Shown: positions 9,321-18,532 of the stretch, piece after piece
How the letters are laid out: each line of letters begins with the position of its first letter
Position numbering within the stretch: the stretch's first letter is position 1
Assembly (NCBI GenBank): GCA_018698975.1
Contig: JABIPQ010000048.1
Coordinates: 1 to 64,000 of the forward strand
Direction of reading: 5' to 3'
Source: Gammaproteobacteria bacterium
GTDB taxonomy: Bacteria; Pseudomonadota; Gammaproteobacteria; Pseudomonadales; Pseudohongiellaceae
Length of the DNA stretch: 64,000 nt
Position numbers and translations under genes: made by a program
Notes under the pieces: model-generated
The model's input: only the letters and a program-made list of their open reading frames with translations
Told to the model about the DNA's origin: nothing
The model's database searches: none

Positions 9321-10784
9321 ATGGCTGTCATTGAGACTTTGATTGGGGAAATCGAAGCGTTCTGCAAGCAGCAGCGTATCTCTAAATCCACTTTTGGATT
9401 AAGAGTGGTTAATGATGGCAAGCTGGTTAACCGTTTAAAAGATGGCAAAGGGGTAACCCTGAAAACCATCACTAGAATTCAGGACTATCTGGGTAAAAAC
9501 CAGAACAGCCAAAATAATGAACCAGATGATAATAATGAAAGTGATACGGGGGGCATCATGGCAGCAGCAAAACCAAAAAAAGCATCACCAAAAATAAACG
9601 CAAAGAAAGCCGCACCAGCAACCAAGGCCAAAACAAAGCAGATCAAGAAAAAAGACAAGAATGCTGAGCCATTCCGCTTTTATGATAATCGTCAAAACTA
9701 TCTTGCCTTCATTAATACCTGTAATGAAAAGTCCGCAATTTCCAAACGCATTAGTAAGGAGTTTCAGTACATACACCCATCACCACCCGCTTTTCGCATG
9801 TTTGATGCCGGCATGGGGGATGCGACTGTACTTTCTAACTGTATGCGAGACCTTCACCACCGATTTCCAACTGTGCCTCATTTTATTGTTGCCAAAGAAA
9901 TCAGCATGGAAGACGTACGCATTGGACTTGATAAAATGGTGGACCGCTTCAGTGAACATCCGGCCACAATCCTGGTACTGACTAACCTGAATTATGCAGA
10001 AGCACCGAAACTTATGCCTTCAGACGTAGCAACAGCAAATGCCATGAACTGGCAGGAAATAAGACTGGAAGGTACCAATTCATACAACTACAAGGAACAG
10101 CTCGAAAGCATGCATGACATGTTCGCCGATGGCTGGGCCACCCAAACCAGCAAGGTTTCCGGTAACCCGGTATTTAAACGCCCCTCTGTTGTGGTGATTT
10201 ACCGTGAAGATCATAAAATATTACTCGATTCAGTCATCCCCAAACCCGGCTTACAACAATGGGAATATGACTTCATTCTTGCCTCCCAACCCTGGCGCGC
10301 AAAAACTTCGGCAAAATTCAAAGCAGAAAAAATTGTCGCCCCACTGGCGAAAGCCCTGGCACCTGGTGGCCGCTTGCTGGCCATCCAGTCTTGCGGAAAG
10401 GATCCAGCTTTTGAAGTCATCAAGGAATTTTGGCCTGACTCCAACCCCTTCCCTGTTTCCCGACACGACATACTACGGGAAGTAAGAAGAGTACTGGGGC
10501 GTGAAGCACGTAACTATAATATCAAGGAAATGTCGGATTCCCGCTCTATCTTCGAATACAGAATGCATGCCCTGCCTTCTGAAATTGGCGGAGCTAACAT
10601 CGGTACATCGACCCTGTTCGCCGCCTGGAATGCCTCTGTCTATGTTAACCAGATTGAAGATGAACTCGTTGAGCAGGTGATTGAAGACGGAAATTATCTC
10701 AAAGTGACCTCCAAGATACTGAACAAGTATGGCGGCCTCTGGTTCAATGACGAAACTTTCGTGGTGAGTCGAACTAAAAGTTAG
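9321..10784 (+). CDS. HTH-like domain + Lys/Ala linker + SAM methyltransferase
   Basis: From the chosen ATG (AGAGGA site just upstream) the protein has 487 residues. Residues about 5-60 look like a small helix-turn-helix module (FCKQQRISKSTFGLRVV followed by LKTITRIQDYL). Residues about 62-115 are a low-complexity acidic then Lys/Ala/Pro-rich linker resembling histone H1 tails. From about 118 a class I methyltransferase domain follows, with motif I DAGMGDAT at 162-169, a later ILASQPWRAK segment and LAPGGRLLAIQSCG. An internal ATG at the linker start could give a methyltransferase-only product. The methyl acceptor is unknown. It is a single gene between two strong terminators. Confidence 0.78.
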   Translation: MAVIETLIGEIEAFCKQQRISKSTFGLRVVNDGKLVNRLKDGKGVTLKTITRIQDYLGKNQNSQNNEPDDNNESDTGGIMAAAKPKKASPKINAKKAAPATKAKTKQIKKKDKNAEPFRFYDNRQNYLAFINTCNEKSAISKRISKEFQYIHPSPPAFRMFDAGMGDATVLSNCMRDLHHRFPTVPHFIVAKEISMEDVRIGLDKMVDRFSEHPATILVLTNLNYAEAPKLMPSDVATANAMNWQEIRLEGTNSYNYKEQLESMHDMFADGWATQTSKVSGNPVFKRPSVVVIYREDHKILLDSVIPKPGLQQWEYDFILASQPWRAKTSAKFKAEKIVAPLAKALAPGGRLLAIQSCGKDPAFEVIKEFWPDSNPFPVSRHDILREVRRVLGREARNYNIKEMSDSRSIFEYRMHALPSEIGGANIGTSTLFAAWNASVYVNQIEDELVEQVIEDGNYLKVTSKILNKYGGLWFNDETFVVSRTKS

Positions 10785-10824
10785 CCAACCAGGACAATCA
10801 TCAACTTCTCGTTGAAACACAAAG

Positions 10825-10870
10825 CCCGTGAGGCAGGCTGATTTGAAAAGCCTGCCTCACGGGTTTTATT
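10825..10870 (+). terminator. Strong rho-independent terminator
   Basis: A perfect 15-bp stem (CCCGTGAGGCAGGCT and its complement) with a 9-base loop is followed by TTTTATT. It ends the methyltransferase unit. Confidence 0.9.
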
Positions 10871-10987
10871 CATTTAAGCTGAGCGTTACAGGATCGACTA
10901 TTGCTGTTTTGCAGTTGTGGCTAAATTGCATAGTCGGTATCATTCGCGCCTCAATAATTCGCTATTTCTCCAATATCAGGTTTTAAA

Positions 10988-13045
10988 TTGAGCCAGCGCA
11001 AAATCCTTGTTACCAACGCCCTCCCCTTTGCCAATGGGCCTATACACCTTGGACATCTGTTGGGTTATATTCAGGCGGATATCTGGGTTCGTTTCCAGCG
11101 CATGCTTGGCAATAAAGTAGCCTATGTCTGTGCCGACGATACCCATGGTACGGCGATCATGCTCAGTGCTGAAAAGGCAAATGTTACGCCGGAAGAGTTA
11201 ATCGCCCGGGTAAATCAGGAACATGCGCGCGACTTTGCCGATTTCCATGTGGATTTCGATATTTACTACACCACGCATTCTGATGAAAATCGTGAATTGG
11301 CAAGCATGATTTATGGGCGCCTGAAAGATGCTGATAAAATAGCCCAGCGCAGCATTAGCCAGCTATACGACCCAGAGAAAGAAATGTTTCTTTCCGATCG
11401 CTTTATCAAGGGTGAATGTCCAAAATGCGGAGCAGCAGATCAATATGGCGACAATTGTGAATCCTGCTCATCCACTTATGCTGCGACCGATCTAAAAAAC
11501 CCTTACTCAACAATTTCCGGGGCAAGGCCAGTAAAAAAAGACAGTACTCATTTCTTTTTCAAACTCCCTGAATTCACCGACATGTTAAAAGAATGGACCC
11601 GCAGTGGCGTGCTGGCCCCCCAAGTGGCAAACAAATTATCCGAATGGCTTGATTCCGGGCTACAGGAATGGGACATCAGCCGTGACGCGCCTTATTTTGG
11701 CTTCGAAATCCCCGGCGAAACAGGCAAATATTTTTATGTCTGGCTGGATGCACCTATTGGCTATATGGCCAGCTTCAAAAAACTTTGCGAAACTCGTGAT
11801 GACCTTGAATTTGGTGACTACTGGAATAAGGAGTCTGATACACAGCTATATCATTTTATCGGCAAGGATATTATTAATTTTCATGCCCTGTTCTGGCCAG
11901 CCATGCTTGAGACAGCTGGCTTCAAAAAACCGGACCTCATTAGCGTCAATGGCTTCCTCACCGTGAATGGACAGAAAATGTCCAAATCGCGCGGGACATT
12001 TATCATGGCGGAAACTTACCTGAACTATTTAAACCCTGAATACCTGCGCTATTACTTTGCTGCAAAACTGGGAAATACCCCTGAAGACCTGGATATGAAT
12101 CTGGAAGACTTCGCGCAAAGAGTGAATTCCGATGTTGTCGGCAAAGTCGTTAACATTGCCAGCCGATGTGCAGGTTTTATCAACAAGAATTTTGACGGGC
12201 ATCTGGGAAGCACCCTTGAAGTTCCAGAATTGATCATTGAATTTCAGAAAGCCGGCAGCGAAATTTCTGCACTATTTGAAAATCGTGAATTTTCCAAAGC
12301 CATTCGATTGATCATGACTCTTGCCGACAAGGCTAACCAGTATATTGCTGAACAGCAGCCCTGGGTGCTGGCTAAAGAAAACCCCCAGGATGAAAGAGTC
12401 CAGGCAATCTGTTCTACTGGCCTGAATCTGTTCTGCATATTAATTGTCTATCTGAAACCTGTATTACCAGTAATTGCAGAAAAAGTTGAAGCCTTTCTGC
12501 AAGTCGACCCGTTAAGCTGGAACGACTCACAGAGTCTGCTTACAGAACATGAAATTGCCCGCTTTGAACCACTGATGACCCGCATTGAAGTTTCAAAAAT
12601 TGAAGAAATGGTAGATGCCAGCAAGGAAAGTCTTGTGACTGAAGAACAAACAGAAGCCAAAACCTCAAGCGCCAGCTCACCGCTTGGTAAAGACCCGATC
12701 AGCGAAGAAATTGAATTCCCTGATTTTGCCAAAGTAGATCTGAGAATCGTCAAGATCTTGCATGCTGAGCATGTAGACGGCGCTGACAAGTTGCTTAAAC
12801 TCACTCTCAGCCTTGGTCTGGATGACTCTGGAGAAGAGCTAACCCGTTCGGTGTTTTCCGGCATCAAGGCAGCCTATACCCCCGAAAAGTTGATTGGCAT
12901 GAATACTGTCATGGTTGCAAACCTGAAACCCAGGCAAATGAAGTTCGGTCTTTCAGAAGGGATGATTCTGGCAAGTGGCGAAGGCAACAAGGTCTTTCTA
13001 CTGGAACCCCATGACGGCGCCGAACCTGGCACCAGGGTTACTTAA
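10988..13045 (+). CDS. metG: Methionyl-tRNA synthetase
   Basis: MetG charges tRNA-Met and initiator tRNA. The 685-residue protein has the HIGH-type motif HLGH at residues 20-23 and a zinc knuckle with C144, C147, C157 and C160. KMSKS is at 330-334, and a C-terminal tRNA-binding (EMAP/Trbp111-type) domain follows a low-complexity linker near residue 560. The start is a TTG codon, chosen because family members begin right before the KILVTNALP strand; an AGG lies about 8 bases upstream. metG upstream of an rnf cluster is also seen in pseudomonads. Confidence 0.96.
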   Translation: MSQRKILVTNALPFANGPIHLGHLLGYIQADIWVRFQRMLGNKVAYVCADDTHGTAIMLSAEKANVTPEELIARVNQEHARDFADFHVDFDIYYTTHSDENRELASMIYGRLKDADKIAQRSISQLYDPEKEMFLSDRFIKGECPKCGAADQYGDNCESCSSTYAATDLKNPYSTISGARPVKKDSTHFFFKLPEFTDMLKEWTRSGVLAPQVANKLSEWLDSGLQEWDISRDAPYFGFEIPGETGKYFYVWLDAPIGYMASFKKLCETRDDLEFGDYWNKESDTQLYHFIGKDIINFHALFWPAMLETAGFKKPDLISVNGFLTVNGQKMSKSRGTFIMAETYLNYLNPEYLRYYFAAKLGNTPEDLDMNLEDFAQRVNSDVVGKVVNIASRCAGFINKNFDGHLGSTLEVPELIIEFQKAGSEISALFENREFSKAIRLIMTLADKANQYIAEQQPWVLAKENPQDERVQAICSTGLNLFCILIVYLKPVLPVIAEKVEAFLQVDPLSWNDSQSLLTEHEIARFEPLMTRIEVSKIEEMVDASKESLVTEEQTEAKTSSASSPLGKDPISEEIEFPDFAKVDLRIVKILHAEHVDGADKLLKLTLSLGLDDSGEELTRSVFSGIKAAYTPEKLIGMNTVMVANLKPRQMKFGLSEGMILASGEGNKVFLLEPHDGAEPGTRVT

Positions 13046-13060
13046 GAGTCTTTCTTGAAG

Positions 13061-13831
13061 CTATATTGATGTGCTTCTTACAAGACGAGGCGAAATTTCG
13101 GAATAAGCAGCCAATGGTATTCCCTGCTTGATCCTCAATCGATAATCAATTCCCGACTTGTCATTTACCGCCAGGGATAAACGAAATCCCCCTTCGGTCT
13201 CAAGCTGCCAGAACTTCCACAATGCCGGATCATCTTTGAGTAAGGGTGAAAAACTGACATTAATACCCGAGTCATCAGGGAAGATGAAACTGAATTCTTG
13301 CAGCGGAGTTCTTATCCCGGTCCCGCAAGCCTTGAGATAAGCTTCCTTGAGTGTCCACAAATCATAAAAGCGGGTATTCCACTGCTCTACAGGGAGTGCA
13401 AGCAGTGCTTCTGCTTCATCTCTGGAAAAATAGCGTTCAGTCAGATTTTTGATATCGGCCTGTCTGCTCAGATATTCCACATCTATGCCCACAGGATCTA
13501 CCTGCATTACAGCAAGTGCGATCAGACCATTGGTGTGGGAAAGATTAAATTGCAGAGTGGTCTCAATCAGCAGTTCTGGCTTGCCATGCTTGCTCGAGCC
13601 AAATTCAAGACTGGCGGGATCTTCTATATCAAGGTATTGGGCTAGAACATCACGTACCAGTGCCCTGGCCACGAGAAACTGCAGACGATGCCGGGTAAAA
13701 ATCAAACGTTCGTGCCTTGCTGCTTCCTCGACACTTAATAGTTGTGCATACTGCTCAAGGAGAGTGGAATCTTCAATTTGCCGATAATCCACCAGCCAAA
13801 TATCAATATCGTTACGGGCTGCTTCCAACAT
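13061..13831 (-). CDS. Sfp-type 4'-phosphopantetheinyl transferase
   Basis: The enzyme moves 4'-phosphopantetheine from CoA to carrier proteins. The 256-residue, two-lobed Sfp-type length fits. Conserved motifs are KHGKP at 81-85, FNLSHT at 95-100, the magnesium-binding GIDVE at 115-119 and WTLKEAYLK at 159-167. No polyketide or peptide synthetase lies in the window, so the target may be the fatty-acid ACP or a remote cluster. The gene is convergent with metG, only 15 bases apart. Confidence 0.9.
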   Translation of the reverse strand: MLEAARNDIDIWLVDYRQIEDSTLLEQYAQLLSVEEAARHERLIFTRHRLQFLVARALVRDVLAQYLDIEDPASLEFGSSKHGKPELLIETTLQFNLSHTNGLIALAVMQVDPVGIDVEYLSRQADIKNLTERYFSRDEAEALLALPVEQWNTRFYDLWTLKEAYLKACGTGIRTPLQEFSFIFPDDSGINVSFSPLLKDDPALWKFWQLETEGGFRLSLAVNDKSGIDYRLRIKQGIPLAAYSEISPRLVRSTSI

Positions 13832-13897
13832 GGCGGGAGTCTCTCATTATTGGCATAATTGTGCTACTCAAAAATTTTAATTCACCAGGATACTCTT

Positions 13898-14281
13898 ATG
13901 CGACTATTGCACACCATGTTCCGTGTTACCGACATGGATAAATCTATCGACTTTTACACTAATATTTTTGGCATGAAGCTGCTGAGAAGAAAAGATTTTC
14001 CAGAAGGAAAATTCACTCTTGTCTTTCTTGGCTATGGTAATGAAGAAGAAAATACGGTTATTGAATTAACCCATAACTGGGAGACTGGCAGTTATGAAAT
14101 GGGCACTGCTTATGGCCATATTGCTATTGGCGTAGAGGATGCCTATAAAGCCTGTGATGAAATCACTGCAAAAGGTGGTGATGTGGTACGCCCTGCAGGA
14201 CCCATGAAAGGGACGACTACAGTCATCGCTTTTGTTAAAGATCCTGATGGCTACATGATCGAACTCATTGAAGGCAAATAA
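13898..14281 (+). CDS. gloA: Lactoylglutathione lyase (glyoxalase I)
   Basis: GloA isomerises the methylglyoxal-glutathione hemithioacetal to S-lactoylglutathione. With the ATG at 13898 (AGGA 7 bases upstream) the protein has 127 residues. It shows the four metal ligands of the nickel-type enzyme, H5, E56, H74 and E122, at the same positions as in Escherichia coli GloA. It is 39 bases upstream of rnfA in the same direction and could be co-transcribed with it. Confidence 0.95.
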   Translation: MRLLHTMFRVTDMDKSIDFYTNIFGMKLLRRKDFPEGKFTLVFLGYGNEEENTVIELTHNWETGSYEMGTAYGHIAIGVEDAYKACDEITAKGGDVVRPAGPMKGTTTVIAFVKDPDGYMIELIEGK

Positions 14282-14320
14282 AAGACCGCAGGCAGGGTCT
14301 CCAGAGTTACGCCCATTTAA

Positions 14321-14896
14321 ATGACCGACATTTTCCTCATTCTTGTAGGCGCAATACTGGTCAATAATTTTGTCCTGACACAGTTCCTCGGGCTGTGTCC
14401 TTTCATGGGTGTTTCCGGCAAAGTGGAAACAGCTATAGGGATGTCTGCAGCCACTCTGTTTGTGCTAACCCTGGCATCGGCCTGCAGTTATCTGGTATTT
14501 CATTACTTACTTGTCCCACTGGGTCTGGAATACCTGAGAACCATTTCATTTATTGTTGTTATTGCCGCAGTAGTCAGTATCACCGAAATGGTCATGCATA
14601 AAACCAGTCCTTTGCTGTATCGGGTACTGGGGATATTTCTGCCGTTAATTACCTCCAACTGCGCTGTACTCGGTGTTGCGCTACTGAACATAAACCAGGC
14701 TCATAGTTTTGCCCAATCAATTTTCTATGGCTTTGGCGCTGCCTCAGGTTTTTCGCTGGTGCTGATTCTATTTTCTGCCATGCGGGAAAAGCTGTCCCAA
14801 TGCGATATTCCTGAACCATTCCAGGGTGCCGCTATTGCCATGATCACCGCAGGCTTGATGTCGCTGGCGTTCATGGGCTTTAGCGGCATGGTGTGA
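14321..14896 (+). CDS. rnfA: Electron transport complex subunit RnfA/RsxA
   Basis: RnfA is an integral membrane subunit of the Rnf/Rsx complex, which couples ferredoxin/NADH redox chemistry to an ion gradient or, as Rsx, reduces SoxR. The 191-residue protein has six hydrophobic segments and the conserved half-motifs [11 protein letters not shown] and [12 protein letters not shown]. Each carries the cysteine thought to bind a membrane-embedded iron-sulfur cluster. The stop overlaps the start of the next gene by one base (TGATG), a sign of coupling. No clear ribosome site precedes the ATG. Confidence 0.95.
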   Translation: MTDIFLILVGAILVNNFVLTQFLGLCPFMGVSGKVETAIGMSAATLFVLTLASACSYLVFHYLLVPLGLEYLRTISFIVVIAAVVSITEMVMHKTSPLLYRVLGIFLPLITSNCAVLGVALLNINQAHSFAQSIFYGFGAASGFSLVLILFSAMREKLSQCDIPEPFQGAAIAMITAGLMSLAFMGFSGMV

Positions 14897-15870
14897 TGGC
14901 AACCTCATTTTTCAGTGTATTTCCCGCGCTGGTAAACCCTGTAGTGGCGCTGTTGGGCATGGGGCTTGGTATTGGCGCCCTGCTCGCCTTTGTGTCGAAA
15001 ACTTTTCGCCTGGAATCTGATCCCGTGGTGGAAAAAATAAACGACCTGCTGCCGCAAACTCAATGCGGTCAGTGTGGCTATCCTGGCTGCAAACCCTATG
15101 CAGAAGCCATTGCCCTGGGAGATGCCATTAATAAATGTCCTCCTGGCGGCGAAAAAACAATTCTCAATCTGGCTGATTTACTTAACGTGCAGGTGCTACC
15201 TCTTGATGAAACCTACGGTCATGAGGAAATAAAGAAGGTCGCTTTTATTCGGGAGGAAGAATGTATTGGCTGCGCCAAATGCATCCCCGCCTGCCCCGTG
15301 GATGCCATTCTTGGGGCACCCAAATTCATGCATACGGTTATTGAAAGCGAATGTACCGGTTGCGATCTCTGCATTGAACCTTGTCCTGTGGACTGCATCG
15401 ATTTGATTGAAGTAAGCCAGGTTTCTTTATCCTCTTCCCAGGCAATGAATGATGAAGAGTACCTTGCCTGTATAAATTGCGGGTTGTGCATAGATGAATG
15501 CCCTGTCGATATTTTGCCCCATGAACTTTATTGGGCCTGCCGTGGAGGAGAACTGGAACAGGCAGAAGCATTGAATTTGATGCACTGCATAGAATGCGGC
15601 AAGTGCGACAAGATATGCCCCAGCCATATTCCCCTGGTAGATTTTTACCAGTCCAGCAAGCTTGAACTGAAGTCGCAACAACGGCAAAAAGTGGATGCAG
15701 AAAATGCCAAACAGCGTTTTGAAAACCATCAGATACGCATGGCAAAACTGGATGCAAAAGAAGAACACCGGCGCAATAAAAGAGCGGAGCTGGCGAAACA
15801 GAACAGGCAACAGACGTCTTCAGAAAGTATTAAAGCCGCCCTGGAAAGAGTGAAGGCCAGGAAAAAATAA
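14896..15870 (+). CDS. rnfB: RnfB fused to the C-terminal ferredoxin domain of RnfC
   Basis: The protein has 324 residues, against about 190 for ordinary RnfB/RsxB. Residues 1-170 are complete RnfB: one membrane anchor, the CGQCGYPGC cluster (C57, C60, C65, C81), then two 4Fe-4S motifs (C123/126/129/133 and C153/156/159/163). From about residue 185 the sequence is that of the C-terminal part of RnfC. It has two more 4Fe-4S motifs (C192/195/198/202 and C231/234/237/241), [23 protein letters not shown] and the charged helical tail. The first ~370 residues expected for RnfC, with the NADH/FMN-binding domain, are absent from the window. ATG 14896 is preferred over GTG 14893. Confidence 0.93.
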   Translation: MATSFFSVFPALVNPVVALLGMGLGIGALLAFVSKTFRLESDPVVEKINDLLPQTQCGQCGYPGCKPYAEAIALGDAINKCPPGGEKTILNLADLLNVQVLPLDETYGHEEIKKVAFIREEECIGCAKCIPACPVDAILGAPKFMHTVIESECTGCDLCIEPCPVDCIDLIEVSQVSLSSSQAMNDEEYLACINCGLCIDECPVDILPHELYWACRGGELEQAEALNLMHCIECGKCDKICPSHIPLVDFYQSSKLELKSQQRQKVDAENAKQRFENHQIRMAKLDAKEEHRRNKRAELAKQNRQQTSSESIKAALERVKARKK

Positions 15871-15935
15871 TTACTCTTTAAATTTTATCTTTTATCTGAA
15901 AGAATCCTGTAAACCAAAATAAAGGACAATATCCA

Positions 15936-16712
15936 ATGGACAGCAAAGTCCTGATGTCATTTTTTATAATCCTGACAGTTTTTCTACCAACCTTCACCTA
16001 TGCCCAGGATCAAATAAACGGCAAACCAAATTTAAATGGCATGTGGCAGGCTTTGGGTACAGCATACTGGGACCTTGAAGCACACAGCGCACAAGAGCTC
16101 CCCCAAATCTGGCCAATGGGCGCCTTAAGTGGCATTCCAGCCGGGCAAAGCTATGTTGTCGGGGGCTTAATCCCCTACTTGCCCGGAGGCCGTGACAAAC
16201 AGGAAGAAAATAAAGCAGCCTGGCCAGAGGCCGACCCCATGATCAGCTGTTTCATGCCGGGTATTCCCAGAGCCACTTATATGCCCTTCCCGTTTCAGAT
16301 TATCCAGAGTGATGGTGATATGCTATTTGCCTATGCTTTTGCTACGGCAAACCGCACTATCCATATGAGCGAAGTGGATGAAGCTCCCATTGATATGTGG
16401 ATGGGTTGGTCAAAAGGTCACTGGGAAGGCGATACACTGGTTATTGAGGTCACCTCAAATGATGACAGAACCTGGTTCGACCGAGCAGGAAATCATCACA
16501 GTTATATGATGAAAGTAACCGAACGCTATACGCCAATTGATAGCGATCATCTACAGTATGAAGCTAGCATCGAAGACCCGCTGACTTTCAGTGAACCATG
16601 GACCATTAGCATGCCCTTATACCGCTATATCGATGACAATGCCGAACTGCTTGAATACAAATGCGTGGAATTCTCCGAAGAACTGCTTTACGGAGAATTT
16701 GAAAAAGAGTGA
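15936..16712 (+). CDS. Secreted protein of the GHWEGDTLVIE family
   Basis: The 258-residue protein has a signal peptide (about 1-24, ending TFTYAQ) and an AAGGA site before the ATG. It carries the motif KGHWEGDTLVIEV near residue 160, shared with the genes at 17225 and 35195. The mature part starts near NLNGMWQALG, a pattern common in secreted proteins of marine gammaproteobacteria and acidobacteria that travel with DUF6152 genes. The function is unknown. The DUF6152-type gene follows 44 bases downstream, so the two form a pair that the fusion at 35195 combines in one chain. Confidence 0.7.
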   Translation: MDSKVLMSFFIILTVFLPTFTYAQDQINGKPNLNGMWQALGTAYWDLEAHSAQELPQIWPMGALSGIPAGQSYVVGGLIPYLPGGRDKQEENKAAWPEADPMISCFMPGIPRATYMPFPFQIIQSDGDMLFAYAFATANRTIHMSEVDEAPIDMWMGWSKGHWEGDTLVIEVTSNDDRTWFDRAGNHHSYMMKVTERYTPIDSDHLQYEASIEDPLTFSEPWTISMPLYRYIDDNAELLEYKCVEFSEELLYGEFEKE

Positions 16713-16756
16713 GTATTTTTCACTTTGAGTCAAAAGTCATAAATGAGTAAAACGCC

Positions 16757-17164
16757 ATGAACAGAACACTGTTTGTCACTTTAGTACTTTTTGTAATTTC
16801 CTCAGTACCGGTTAGCGCATTTGCCCATCATTCATTCGCCTCCGAATTTGACATCAACCAGCCTGTGGAACTTGAAGGTCTGGTTACCCGCATGCAATGG
16901 AGTAATCCTCACGCCTGGGTGCATATGGAAATCACCACTTCTGATGGCGAGAAACAACAGTGGATGGTTGAAGGGGGTGCGCCAAATGCGCTGATAAGAC
17001 GAGGCTGGAATCGTGATTCCCTGCCATCAGGAACAGCAATCAAGGTATTGGGCTATAGGGCCAGAGATGGTTCTTTCCGCGCCAATGGCACCGATATTAC
17101 TCTACCGGATGGTTCCAAACTGTTTGTAGGCTCTTCAGGCCGGGGTGCCCCGGGCAGCGAATAA
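16757..17164 (+). CDS. DUF6152-type secreted protein
   Basis: The 135-residue protein has a signal peptide ending near AFAHH. The hallmark HHSFASEFD is followed by ELEGLVTRMQWSNPHAWVH, a small beta-barrel fold of unknown role. It is the downstream partner of the gene at 15936, and its sequence matches the N-terminal half of the protein at 35195. The gene ends in a bidirectional terminator shared with the convergent gene at 17225. Confidence 0.75.
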   Translation: MNRTLFVTLVLFVISSVPVSAFAHHSFASEFDINQPVELEGLVTRMQWSNPHAWVHMEITTSDGEKQQWMVEGGAPNALIRRGWNRDSLPSGTAIKVLGYRARDGSFRANGTDITLPDGSKLFVGSSGRGAPGSE

Positions 17165-17180
17165 TAGTTCCAAAAGAAAT

Positions 17181-17210
17181 AAAAAAGGCGCATTTTGCGC
17201 CTTTTTTATT
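17181..17210. terminator. Bidirectional terminator
   Basis: A perfect 12-bp stem (AAAAAAGGCGCA / TGCGCCTTTTTT) with a 3-base loop has an A-run before it and a T-run after it. It lies between two convergent genes and can serve both. Confidence 0.9.
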
Positions 17211-17224
17211 AGCGAAGATAACAA

Positions 17225-18355
17225 TTAATCAACTGCATCCTCTTCACCAATTTGAATAATTTCAGCACCTTCCTGAGGAGCAGCATAGATACTGAAACCT
17301 CCTGCCCTCTCCGGCATAGTTTCCCCATTAGCCATAGCTTCAGCGACCTGCCTTTCCCATGCTCTTTCACCACTTAATGTGTGACCCACGGCCCCATTTC
17401 CTTCATGACAGGAATATTCATAAAGTTGATAGCCTGGCTGACTGGTTATGGTAAAACGAAAGGAAAATGGCGCTGTATAAGTCACCGGGTCATTCACTGT
17501 AATGATGTAATCAATCATTTCATCATCAACCCTGGTCATATGTTCAGTCATTACCATTTCTTCACTGTGACGAGTGCCATTGCCATTGCCACCGATACTG
17601 GTCTTATCAGTTAGATTACGCGTTTCAATGACCAGTGTATCTCCATCCCAATAACCACGAGAACTGCCCAAATATTGGCGAATGGCATCATCCAGAAAAG
17701 GACTCTCATCAATGGGAATTATACGAGTGTCATGAATCATCTCGTAGGATATGACTACTGAATCGGGCGTTTGCAAAATGCGCATACCGTTACCGTAGAG
17801 TACCGGCAATACCGAACCCACAATGCCACGACTGATACAGCGGTCATAATTAGTAAAATCTTCCACAGTATTGAATGGACCACTGCCAAATGTGCCCCGA
17901 TCTCTTGGCGCTGCTCGAGATTTACCGACGTCTGTCATCTCAGGAATTCGACCATTTGGCGGATCTATAACCAGAGAGGTATAGCCAAAAGTTCGAATAC
18001 CATATTCATTGCGTAAAAAAGTTTCATCATTTACTGCACGATCCATTCCTGCCTGATCTCGATTGGCGCGCTGCGCAAATTCTTCAGCTGTAAGGGAAGT
18101 ACGCTCACCGAACTGCTGTGGCCTGTTGGTGGGTACCCCACGCATATCATCACTGGTCCAGATGCCCTGAATATCTGGATGGCCCCAGGATGTTCTCGGT
18201 GGCTGCCAGTTATTATCGTTACGGGAAGCCGCAAGGGATTCAGCCGGAACAGACCGGATATCATTCACCATCGCCTCCTGAGCCAGGGTAGCATTGGAAA
18301 AAAGCGACATAGACATAATAGCCAGTGTTCTGTATGCGTTTTTCAAGATTTGCAT
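17225..18355 (-). CDS. Secreted protein of the GHWEGDTLVIE family (longer form)
   Basis: From ATG 18355 (GGGAG ribosome site) the protein has 376 residues and a signal peptide ending near NATLAQ. An upstream in-frame start at 18445 would bury this signal and is rejected. The central region carries RGYWDGDTLVIETRNLTD, the same motif as in the genes at 15936 and 35195, preceded by HPDIQGIWTSDD. It is a paralogue convergent with the DUF6152-type pair. Function unknown. Confidence 0.72.
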   Translation of the reverse strand: MQILKNAYRTLAIMSMSLFSNATLAQEAMVNDIRSVPAESLAASRNDNNWQPPRTSWGHPDIQGIWTSDDMRGVPTNRPQQFGERTSLTAEEFAQRANRDQAGMDRAVNDETFLRNEYGIRTFGYTSLVIDPPNGRIPEMTDVGKSRAAPRDRGTFGSGPFNTVEDFTNYDRCISRGIVGSVLPVLYGNGMRILQTPDSVVISYEMIHDTRIIPIDESPFLDDAIRQYLGSSRGYWDGDTLVIETRNLTDKTSIGGNGNGTRHSEEMVMTEHMTRVDDEMIDYIITVNDPVTYTAPFSFRFTITSQPGYQLYEYSCHEGNGAVGHTLSGERAWERQVAEAMANGETMPERAGGFSIYAAPQEGAEIIQIGEEDAVD

Positions 18356-18532
18356 AATCACTCCCTTTTTATAACGATGCATTACCAAATACGCTTGAGC
18401 TGTAAGCCCTTGCATCCGCAGATTCAGCAAGATCCAAACAGACAAATACCTTAAAGATTATTTAAAAAAGTTATAGCATGAAGATAGCATTGAACAGATA
18501 GCCAATAAACCTTCAATCTAGGGAAATCAGCA

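Noticed and set aside
14896-15870. Reading the long rnfB as an ordinary RnfB with a random tail
   Set aside because: The extra part has two full 4Fe-4S motifs and RnfC-specific phrases, so it is a real domain and not a tail.
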